64,000 bases of DNA from Mesostigma viride. Its lineage: Eukaryota > Streptophyta > Mesostigmatophyceae > Mesostigmatales > Mesostigmataceae. Both the position numbers and the translations under genes were made by a program. Below, one piece after another: positions 21,557-31,800 of this stretch. The first letter of the stretch is position 1. Each line of letters begins with the position of its first letter. The notes under the pieces are model-generated. The model worked only from the letters and a program-made list of their open reading frames with translations, was not told the DNA's origin and ran no database searches. The stretch spans positions 577,001 to 641,000 of the forward strand of contig RPFO01000225.1 in assembly GCA_009746045.1 (NCBI GenBank). The letters run 5' to 3'.

Positions 21557-24500
21557 CTCTTAGGCCGCAAGCCACGCTCCTCGTCCATGCCCATCCCCAG
21601 CAGCTCCAGCACTGAGGAGCCGTCTGTGTGGCCCACCAGGTCAGATGAGCGCCCGCCCTGGCTCTGCTGCTGCTCCGCCTGGCGTGTCGTGCGCCAGCAA
21701 CCAATACATGCAGCAAGATAAACAGCGAAAACAAGCAGCAGGGCGGAAGAAGTGCAAGCAGCCACACGGACAACATGCGAAAGGTGTCAGCGACAACCCA
21801 ATAATGTGGAATATGAAATGTCTATTTTTTTTCTGCCCAAGAAGTTACACACACGCCAAAGCCACAAGTGTATCATGCAGGGAAACCCTTGAACCTTTGC
21901 ACTACTACAGGGTGGGTGGACCAGCTAGGGAAGAAGGGGAGGTACAAAGGGGGGGCCAGACGGGGCACGGGAAGGAAGAGACTGAAGGAGGAAAAGGGGA
22001 AGGGGGAGGGATAGACAGAGCGACAGGAGACAGGGTGGGTGGGAAGGGAAGGAGGGAGAGAGAGAGGATGAAAAACCAATCCACGTCAATCTGCCCTGGC
22101 TGCCCTTACCCACCTTCCCTCGACCCTAAACCTACCCTACTCGCCTCACCAAGACCATCTTCCTGGTCTCCTTCACGAACACTCAGCTTTAACTACCTTC
22201 ACCTGTCACTCTCCCATCCTGGCCCACTTGCCTCACCTGGCCCACCCAAAGCCCCCACCGCCATCAATCAACAGCGGGGCCCTTCATAGCTCACCTTTAC
22301 CACCTTCCTCATCTCCTCCCAGCTCCCACTAAAAGTATCATATTTAACCTGTCGTCCCCTGTCACCACCCCCAGTTGGTTGAATATCCTCACCTTGACCA
22401 TCTTCCTCATCTCCTAATCTTTGACTACATTCACCTGTCACTACTTGGCTCACCTTGACCACTTTGCGCATCTCCTCCACCTGCGCCTCCACGGCCTCCC
22501 GGTGCTGCGCACTCTGCTCGCCCATTTGCGCCGCCCAGCCCGTGCGCGCGCGGATGCTCTCCATCAGCTCCTCCGACACCTTGAGCCTGGGGGTGGGGGG
22601 GGGGAGAGAGAGGGGCACAGGAGAGCATGTGGGGTGAGGTGGGAGCAGGGGGGAGGGTGGGCGGGTGATGGCAGGGGAAGTGGAGCGTGGGAGGCGGGAT
22701 GAGGAAAGGGGAAGGGAAGAACGTGGGGGGGGGGAGAAGAGGGAAGCAGAGCGGGGGAGGGGTGGGCAGGGGGAGGAGGGAAGGAGGCGGGGTGGGGTGG
22801 GGGGGCGGGAAGAGGCAGGGAGAGGGGCCAGCAAAGGTTCAGGGAATAGATTACAAACAAATAATTGATTGCAGGGTAGCAGGAAAACCAACTAACATGC
22901 CAAACCACTAAAATTCGTTTCATACACCCACCGTAGAACATGGCTTTTCAGTATGAGGCAGCTATGACCTAGCGAAACATCTTGTCTGACCAAAAAATGA
23001 GCCATCCAAAAGTGGCTAACACCCTTTAGGCGACGCAGCGCCACACGGTGGCAAGCACCATGCGGTGTGCTCTAAGCCCTGCTGACTAGGCAAAATATTC
23101 CCAAGGTATATTTTCCACCTCTCCTTGCCCACAACCGTTTCTCACTACAGCCTGCGCATGAGCGCACACAGCTTCTTACGCTACCCTGTATACACGCAAA
23201 CACGGCATCTCGCACCACCCCCAGCCTGCACACACACAGCTCCTCCCACCCCCCGTTGCCCCGATGCACACACCAGCTGGAGATCGTCTGGATGACTTCT
23301 TGCAGCTGCCCCGGGCGCAGGTCCCTGCCCACAACCTGGTGAACCTGTAGGAGTGCGGGCCAGGCACCAAGAGGGATGGGAATGGACGAAACAGGAGGCA
23401 TGGGACGGCAGGTGCAGATAGGGGTGCATACTGGCAAAACAGACAGGGGGGCATACAGGCAAAACAGACAGGGGTGCATACTGGCAAAACAGATAGGGGG
23501 GCATACTGGCATAACAGATAGGGGGGCATACTGGCAAAACATATATCGGACATATAACATACTTAGGCACCTGCTGTCGGTCCAAGGGTCACCGGCTAAT
23601 GGGTGTCTATGTGCATTCAGTTGTTGGTTTATCATTCAGTTGTTGGTTTATCCATAGATTGATTGATAAGAAGATTTACTACAGCGTGAACGGAAAGTGA
23701 AGGCTTACGATTCATTTGGGTAGTTCAGAAGCCTTTTGCTGTGGGCGATACCTGTGTGTCTGTCCCCCCTACCCATGCCCCCCCATTCTTCCCCGCCGGA
23801 CAAAAAACACCCACCAAACTGGACACTTCCAGCCCCCCCCCCCCCCCCCCCCGCGCACCTGCATCTGCTGCAACCGCAAACTATCTACCAATGCTGCAAC
23901 TTGCTGCTTGAACAGGGCGAGGCCATCTGGCCACGCCAACACGAGATACCGTCATGACCCGTGTCCAATCTGCATGCACTACCAGCCGGCACGCAGCCTG
24001 GCAGAAATTACATCAACCGTCTTGAGCCCGATGGGCAACTATGAGCCACAGCAGAAGCAGGCAAAGTGGCAGGCATGCATCACAATCGCAGAAGAAGCCC
24101 CCTCCGCCCTCCGCTTCGTCGCTCACCTTTCTAAGCCAGACCCCCCTTGTACACCAGGAAACCTTTGTTGACACCATTGACTGCTTGCGAACTACCCCCC
24201 CAGTCGCAGACGTGCCTCCTACACGTTCCTGCAAGCAGACGGCAACCCATGTCTGCCCCCTTGCAATAGACCAGATCTAGGCCTCCTCGCCACCCACTGG
24301 GTGGCCTGTCTGGGCACATCAAAACCTCTTACATCCACTTAGCTGCGCGCATTCCCAGGGGCATGCGCACAGGGCCACGCGCACAGGGCCACGCGCACAG
24401 GGCCATGCGCACAGGGCCACGCGCACAGGGCCGTGCACACAGGGGCACATCCGCACACAGGGCCACACACACAGGGCGACGCACCAACGAGATATGGATC

Positions 24501-27481
24501 GTTTCTGCGCCGCTGAATGCGCGACTTGCAGCAATCGCAGGCCACTGCACAAGTGGATTGCTACCAATTTGCTACCAACGAGATGGGCCACAAACAGACT
24601 GCACTACGATAGTTGGACTACACGGTTCCCAAATAAGCCCCCCCTTCACCCCCCACCCCCACCCCACCCCACCCCACCCCACCCCACCCCACCCCACCAA
24701 CCACCACTACGCACAGTCAAGGTGCCACAATGTGCGGTAACTCACCCCAGAGATGCCCCACCACCTACGATCCGTCACAAACGGTCAAGTTGCTGGCATG
24801 ACCGGCTCCTCACCTCAAATATGCGGTGCATTTGGTCGAGCCGGCCCTTGAGGATGCCCTGTACACGCACATGCACACGCACTCGCCACGCACACGCAGA
24901 AAGCAGGGGCAAGTACATAAGCATAACGCCATCCACAAGCACCACCACCATCCACACCACCGCGCACCACATCAGGTCATCCACAACAACCATGCAGGTA
25001 GGCATCCATCATGCCGGGAGTGGTCCATCATGGCAAGAATTTGGCAGCACGCGATTGCAAGGACAGGTGGCATGCACACGGCGGCCGAGGGGGCATGCTT
25101 CGGCTGCACACATGTGGGATGTGAATGGCACCTTGCAGGATCAGTACTGGACTTAACCCAGCCCTTCCCCCATGCCCATGCTGACATCTCATGTTACTTA
25201 TGCTGCATCCTCCTTTGCTACAGTGTGATTAATACTACACTGTCCGCTGTCCGCTGTCCGCTGTCCGCTGTCCGCTGTCCGCTGTCCGCTGTCCGCTGTC
25301 CGCTGTCCGCTGTCCGCTGTCTGCTGTCTGCTGTGCGCTGTCTGCTGTCCGCTGTCCGCTGTCCGCTGTCCGCTGTCCGCTGTCCGCTGTCCGCTGTCCG
25401 CTGTCCGCTGTCCGCTGTCCGCTGTCCGCTGCCCCCTGCCCCCTGCCCCCTGCCCCCTGCCCCCTGCCCCCTGCCCCCTGCCCCCTGCCCCCTGTCCCCT
25501 GTCCCCTGTCCCCTGTCCCCTGTCCCCTGTCCCCTGTCCCCTGTCCCCTGTCCCCTGTCCACTAAACGGTACCTCCCTGCTTTCCACAGCAGGACCACGA
25601 CCCACATGCTACAGGGGTACGCAATGCCGTGCAACCCAACGAAGCAATGGAGATGGTTAGAAGTTACCTCCATACTAAGTTATAAGTTAGTATCTCCATA
25701 CTAGTGATATCATAACAACATTAGTGAGATGGGCAGTCCCGCTGCACCAGTAACACTAGTGGTCCTACCTGTGCCCCTCACCCTTTGCCCCCCAGCCATA
25801 ACGGCATAACCCTTGCGGTTGTGCCCACCACGCACCTTGTTTTGATTCATCGGTGATGAGAATGTCTTCTAACGCCTGCACCGATAGCATCCACCCCACC
25901 TTGCACTGCTGTTCTCACGTAGCAAAAGACACTCAAGCCCCAACCACCTTGTAAAAACCCACCATGTAGATGCCGTCGTTGATGAGCCGGTCCTCCACAC
26001 ACACACATGTGTTGCCCTAGCCCACCTTGTAGATGCCGTCGTTGATGAGCCGGTCCTACACACACACACATGTGTTGCCCTAGCCCACCTTGTAGATGCC
26101 GTCGTTGATGAGCCGGTCCTCCACACACACACACACATGTTTTCCCTAACCCACCTTGTAGATGCCATCGTTGATGAGCAAGTCCTCCAACTCGCGAACA
26201 TGGCCCATGCCCAGCTCGCCCAGCAGCGTGTCGTAGGGCAGCAGCTTGGTGGCAGCGGCCAGCGACATGACCGACAGCTGGCGCAACTTGAGCAGCTGCT
26301 TGGGGGTCAGCTCGGGGAACGAGGAGGGGGACGCTGGGGCGGAGGTAGGGTGGGGTGGGGAGGATAGCGAAGCGAGGGAAGGACAGTGGGGGGTGGGGGA
26401 GAAGGTGACAGGAGGGGGGGGGGGAAGGGGTTAGGTGAGAAGATGGGGAGGGATAAGAGTGGGTGAGAGGGTGGCTAACTGTGGGTGAGCGTGGGTGGAT
26501 GACGGGGATGGGTCAGGAGGATGGGGGAAAGATGGATGCGCGGAAAATGGATGGGGGAGGGGGAATGCGTGATCCTAAACATGATGTGATGAAGTGAAGG
26601 GGATGGGCACGCAAGCTGGACAGGGGTGGGGAGAGTGCGCTATGCCACCTACAGCGAGCCAAGGCGTGCAAAGCGTGCCAAGGTGTGCAAAGCGTGTCAA
26701 GGTGGCCAAAGCGGGCCACGACGTGCAAAGCCGGCCAAGGCGTGCAAAGCGGGGAGAGACAAGAAACAAGTTGGGTTCTGTGGTTGACAGCCAGCGGCAA
26801 TTCGCCTGCCATACTCAGTGGGTGGTGATATTTGATATCATGAATAAGGAAACAGCAAGATAAACTGCCGGACCAGGAATAGGATGCCTGGGTACACCCT
26901 CAAAGGGGGCAGAGTCAGTACATCGAACTCTGAAAAAAAAGCATTTGACAGCATGCATGCATGTGCTAAATACGTCATTCAAAACCGCAGGTTCTGGCTT
27001 CACGTGTCGGGCTGTCCGCTTCTGAGCGAACATTCCGCTCACCAGTGTAGTCCTTCCACGTGCCGTGCGCGAAGAGGCGGAGCAGATGGAGGGAAGACGC
27101 GAACTCCGTCCCCTCGAGCTGCATCGGAGAAACACAGGTGGGGTCGACGACAACGATCGCAAACGAAGGAAGAATTCCGACTCAGCAACAAGCAGGCCTG
27201 CGTGGGCATACGGATGCGCGAATTGTCGAGAGACGCATCGCGGGAAACAAGTCAGCATGGTGCGAGCAGTCATGAAAAAGTCTGAAACGGTACTGTAGTC
27301 CCGTGAGATGTAAAAGATATACCTCAGCGATACTTGGGACATCGAGCAATTCCCCAAATGCGAATAGGTCGGGATGTGAAGTCGCTTCGTGGATAAGCTG
27401 GACAAGTGCGCGCCCCTTAGCCCCTTTAGCCAGCAGACAAAACTGCTCCAGCACTTCAGACTGTTTTGCCTCCACGTCCAT
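21557..27481 (-). CDS. CSN7: COP9 signalosome complex subunit 7 (PCI-domain protein)
   Basis: Seven exons join in phase: 27481-27323, 27118-27043, 26333-26155, 24858-24814, 23344-23274, 22586-22454, 21678-21557 (261 codons so far). Exon 1 begins MDVEAKQSEVLEQFCLLAKG and contains FAFGELLDVPSIAE; exon 2 gives LHLLRLFAHGTWKDY; exon 3 LTPKQLLKLRQLSVMSLA, LPYDTLLGELG and ELEDLLINDGIYK; exon 4 GILKGRLDQMHRIFE; exon 5 VGRDLRPGQLQEVIQTISS; exon 6 a coiled coil. This order matches the CSN7 PCI/winged-helix domain and C-terminal helix. CSN7 is a structural subunit of the complex that removes NEDD8 from cullins. The 3' end is open: after RGLRPKR a donor (gag|gtatgc) suggests one more short exon, otherwise the frame runs into the microsatellite. 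Exon 3's end is duplicated in its intron. The gene is divergent from the SMP–C2 gene. Confidence 0.93.
23405..23545. repeat. 25-bp minisatellite in CSN7 intron 4
   Basis: Five to six copies of cagataggggkgcatactgg + caaaa, immediately 5' (gene sense) of exon 5. Confidence 0.85.
24355..24485. repeat. 14-bp minisatellite in CSN7 intron 4
   Basis: About eight copies of gggccacgcgcaca with minor variants. Confidence 0.85.
24645..24700. repeat. (CCCCA)n tract in CSN7 intron 4
   Basis: About ten accccaccccaccc units; C-rich on plus and G-rich on the transcribed-RNA sense, so quadruplex-capable in the pre-mRNA. Confidence 0.85.
25241..25561. repeat. 7-bp array with block structure in CSN7 intron 3
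   Basis: About 46 heptamers in ordered blocks: ctgtccg units, a short block of ctgtctg, more ctgtccg, then ctgcccc units, then ctgtccc units ending at tgtccacta. The block order shows successive local expansions of mutant units. Confidence 0.9.
25836..26195 (-). repeat. Tandem copies of CSN7 exon 3 end plus its 5' splice site
   Basis: On the gene strand the true exon end (ctcatcaacgatggcatcta + caag|gtgggt, donor at 26154) is followed in the intron by three copies at periods 66, 63 and 63 bp (starts near 26093, 26030, 25967), each reading a Leu-Ile-Asn-Asp-Gly-Ile-Tyr-like end. Two keep aag|gtgggc; the last has atg|gtgggt. A more diverged fifth copy (TTAGAAGACATTCTCATCAC..., 25871-25836) also ends at a GT donor. 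Confidence 0.85.
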
Positions 27482-28841
27482 TCCGGCGTTGAACAGACTA
27501 AGCCGACAGAAGATGAGAAGATTACCCGAAATAAACACAAATTTTATTTCTCAATGAATCGCAGCCCCATTCATCGACTCCCACGCTGTGCAAGCCGTGC
27601 AGGCACTGTTCCTGGCCAACATAAATTTCACGCGCACGTAGAAGCTATGGTAGGATGGCGGAGCAATTTTATCTTATCATGGCAATAAAAAAAGCTTGGG
27701 GTTCCATTTATGTGCCTCCAAAAGTCGGGCTGGTGCAGCAAGGAGGTGGTAAATTCACGTTGCTTTACGTGCCAAGTCGTCCATGTGCACCGTAACAGCA
27801 CGTACTGGCAGATTCATGGCGTTTGGAACAGATGCGGGCTTTCCTAGACTCCCGCGCGACGCGCTCATTTGTTAGGGATTCCTTCAAAATTCTGCCATCC
27901 CGACCGCATAGGACCAGGCCGCCGGCATGGAGGCAAAAGCGCCGGGTGCAGCGTGACCTCTGCCAGCAGACACTGGATGACAGTCCTGCGTCAGACTTCA
28001 GACCTGGGCAGTGGCAAGACGTGGGCGCTGGCCACTGGGAAGTGGGCACAGCATACATACAGTACACTGTACAAACGCCACGTTGCTACTCGGTGAGATC
28101 TATCGCTGCCAGCACAAACTAACAGCCCAGTGAGCCCACAGGCCACAGCCCTGAGCCCAGTGCCCACAGGCCCTTCGACAAAAGAACGTTTGCCACCAAA
28201 CCGAGCGCGAAACGAGATTTCGACTTATGAAATGCAACTGACACGACAGGGGAAATTCCTGTCTCCCTTCCCTACAAGGCCATAATTGACGCACGGTACT
28301 TGTGCCACTCCGGATTCCTGCCAGAGTTAATTGCGCTACTTTTTTCACAGCAACGTGCCGGCCCACCTGGTTCATCCGACAAAGGCACGGAAGGAAAAGT
28401 TTTTCTTCTCAACAACATTTAATTTATTATCCTCAAATGTCTCGTAGCCAGTTATGAATGTTGCACGATGGTAGTGTCGAGTATATCAGCGCGCAAAGAG
28501 AGCTGTATATGAACCGGGAATCGTAATGATAGCATTAAGAGAGCAGATGGGTGCCAGTTTTATTGAAGATTCCAACCAAATCTATTTTGCCATCCCTGTC
28601 GTCATTGCAATCTGCCCTTCTCCCAGAGCGCCATGCTGAAATTGCAGTCAAGAACGCGTAATTTTGACCGACTTGCGATGATTCAAGTTGGATCTATGGA
28701 TTTTGGGAGAGTGGCGATGAGGTAATCCTGGGGTTGATTTGGGGGGCTTGCCATGGCCAAGCGTGTAACATAACCGCGGGAAGCTTTGAGAGTAGCTGCG
28801 ATGCCGGCGTATCCGCTGAAAGGATAGAAGCGATTACAGCC
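27482..28841. promoter_or_regulatory. Divergent intergenic region between CSN7 and the SMP–C2 gene
   Basis: The only sequence between two head-to-head genes, so both promoters should lie here; I see no convincing TATA box in a fixed place. An open frame from ATG 27832 to a possible donor at 28096 (tactcg|gtgaga) is Arg-rich and poor in acidic residues (MRAFLDSRATRSFVRDSF, RPHRTRPPAWRQKRRVQ). It could be a first exon of the SMP–C2 gene encoding a targeting segment, but I found no strong matching phase-0 acceptor before 28842. If real, the shared promoter is only about 350 bp. Confidence 0.4.
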
Positions 28842-31800
28842 ATGCTGGACCTATCGGACATCGTCGCCATCATCAGGCTGTCATGGCTGCTCGGCATGGG
28901 CATCATGATCGGCTTCACGGCGTCCGTGCTGTGGAGGCGGCACAAGTCGGCGCGGGGGGCGCCCTCCATCATGACCATGCTCGGCATGCTCCGGAAAAAA
29001 GAATCCGTGAGTGCCGTCAGCTTCAACAGTTCTATGAAGGTTTTTTCACTTCGTTGCTTGTATCGTTCCCGCCACCCACATCACAGGCGTGTTTGTATCA
29101 AAAGCAGTATCATCGCCGTATTATTTCTACGCCCCAGCCGCTGACACCGTAGTCGGGCATCCTATAATTTCGACATCCTACAATCAGGGCATCAATATTG
29201 GCATCCCTTCTTTGAGATATACTCCGGCTGGCCTTGGGGGGCATGCCTGCCTGCCCACCTGCTTGCATCGTCTCACAATACATGTCTCGGTGGTGAAGTT
29301 GGGCATGCCGCGTCCGCATGCTAAACTTGCACCTTACACAAACACACAACACACACATACACACAAGAGCTAACTGCTATTTCTTGTGTGTGGTGACTTC
29401 GGACAGGCGGAAAATGTCACATCCCTGCTGCGGGTGGCCGCTAAAATCAGCGCGGCGGAGAGTGAGGCGGCGAAGAGCCGGCTGCGCAAGTTGCTTCCGC
29501 TCTGGATCAAGTACGCCCGGGCAGTGGCCTTGCGATGTTACCTATATGTGTCATCTGCCGCTCTGGATCAAGTACGCCTGGGCAGTGGCCTTGCGATGCT
29601 AAATATGCCATGCATATATGTTGTATGTATACTTAATTATAAATAATAAGCATGGGTATATTGTACATCTATGTATAAATGCCCATGCACAAATAAGCCC
29701 ATGTCGAGTACGCCGACTTGACTGTTGCCAAGAACGCCCGCATGGTATGGGGTAAAGGGAATTTGCGAGCCAGAGTGGCGGAATTTCTCCCCGCAATGGT
29801 CATGTCAATATCCCCAGAGGGAGCTGTGCAGGCGTTTGTGAGCACAACGCACTGCGTGAGGGCGATCCTTGCTCTCCCCGCCTGGCTGTTGTGCTGTACA
29901 TTCCCTGCTATAGGCGATGAAATGGAATCAATCAAACTATCCTATTTGAGCAGCCTGTAGCTTGTTGCCTTACGGTAGACATAGGACAAAAATATCAGGC
30001 TCATGGATAGCCTGTAATTCCGTACCGTGCCTGCTGAGATTCTTTCCTTGGCTTTCTAACCCTACCTGTTCCTGCCGCTTGTGTTCACTGCTCTTCCGCT
30101 GCCGCCCACCTGCCATGACCCATGGCCCTGGCCCGCAGGTCGGCCGACTACGAACGGGTGAGGGGCCACAGCATCAGGGCGTCATGTGACAGTACCCGCC
30201 ACCCAGCATGGGGGAGTGACTCCCTAGTTGGGCGGCAGGATTGCACTTCTTTATTTGCCCCTATGAAAGCACACATGTCTCAGGGGGGGGTTGTCTTGCC
30301 GCGCATCGAGGCATCAGCCACAGTCATGCTTCACTATCATATAGATATCAGTCATGCTTCAATATCATATAGATATCAGTCATGCTTCACTATCATATAG
30401 ATATCAGTCATGCTTCACGATCATATAGATATCAGTCATGCTTCACTATCATATAGATATCAGTCATGCTTCACTATCATATAGATATCAGTCATGCTTC
30501 AATATCATATAGATATCAGTCATGCTTCACTATCATATAGATATCAGTCATGCTTCACTATCATATAGATATCAGTCATGCTTCAATATCATATAGATAT
30601 CAGTCATGCTTCACTATCATATAGATATCAGTCATGCTTCACTATCATATAGATATCAGTCATGCTTCAATATCATATAGATATCAGTCATGCTTCAATA
30701 TCATATAGATATCAGTCATGCTTCAATATCATATAGATATCAGTCATGCTTCAATATCATATAGATATCAGTCATGCTTCAATATCATATAGATATCAGT
30801 CGTGCTTCACTATCATATAGATATCAGTCATGCTTCAATATCATATAGATATCAGTCATGCTTCACTATCATATAGATATCAGTCATGCTTCACTATCAT
30901 ATAGATATCAGTCATGCTTCACTATCATATAGATATCAGTCATGCTTCACTATCATATAGATATCAGTCATGCTTCACTATCATATAGATATCAGTCATG
31001 CTTCACTATCATATAGATATCAGTCATGCTTCACTATCATATAGATATCAGTCATGCTTCACTATCATATAGATATCAGTCATGCTTCAATATCATATAG
31101 ATATCAGTCATGCTTCACTATCATATAGATATCAGTCATGCTTCACTATCACTGATAAAAAAGAATCCAACAGCATCGCAACAAAACTGTGACAGCGCTG
31201 TAACAACACTAAAACAACACTGTAACAGCGCTGTAACAACACTATAACAACACTGTAACAACACTGTAGGCGAACTTAAACAACACGGTCACAACACTGT
31301 AGGAAAACTTGAACAACATGGTAGCAACACTGTAGCAATACTTTGACAAATACTTTGACTTGACAACGCTCTCACAACGACCGAAGAAACAGAATGTAAC
31401 AATGGGCGCTTATGTATGTGCTTACAGGGCCACTTTGTCATTATTTATTGTTATTATTGTTATTATTATTTTTTGTTCTCATTTGCAGTGAGCCTCGATT
31501 TTATTTCTTGAACGCCGAGGCTAGGTGACAGACTAGGTGGCCCTGTGCTTTGCTCACTCGTGTGAGGACTCAGCCTGTTTGGGGCTGGGGTTGGGGAGAA
31601 GTCTGCCTCTGGTGTGGGTGGGCATGTAGTTCCCCGTCTTGTGTGCTACACACAGTTTGAGGAAGGATTACAAGTGCGTTGACTTTCTCTCGATTTGTCG
31701 AAGGATCGTGTGCTTCCACCTGTGCTGATCTAGAGAGCCCCATCCACGAATTCCCCTCCCTGGAAACGTGCCTCATCGCGGTGGCTGCCTGCGTCCCCAT

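Noticed and set aside
20832-21776. 314-codon minus-strand open frame with His/Thr repeats
   Set aside because: Runs through the gtgcat microsatellite and overlaps CSN7 exon 7 in a different frame.
23862-23945. Possible extra CSN7 exon reading LALFKQQVAALVDSLRLQQMQ
   Set aside because: It has an acceptor-like and a donor-like edge and looks like a coiled coil, but exons 4 and 5 already join in phase exactly as in the CSN7 family, so it would insert foreign sequence into the conserved core.
24128-24233. Possible extra CSN7 exon between 24128 and 24233
   Set aside because: Splice-like edges, but no family counterpart, and it would interrupt the conserved RIFE–VHQVVGRDLRP junction.
30321-31150. 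CRISPR-like array
   Set aside because: Units are contiguous 28-bp repeats with no unique spacers, and the context is a eukaryotic intron. The same reasoning applies to 36648-37500 and 49715-50050.
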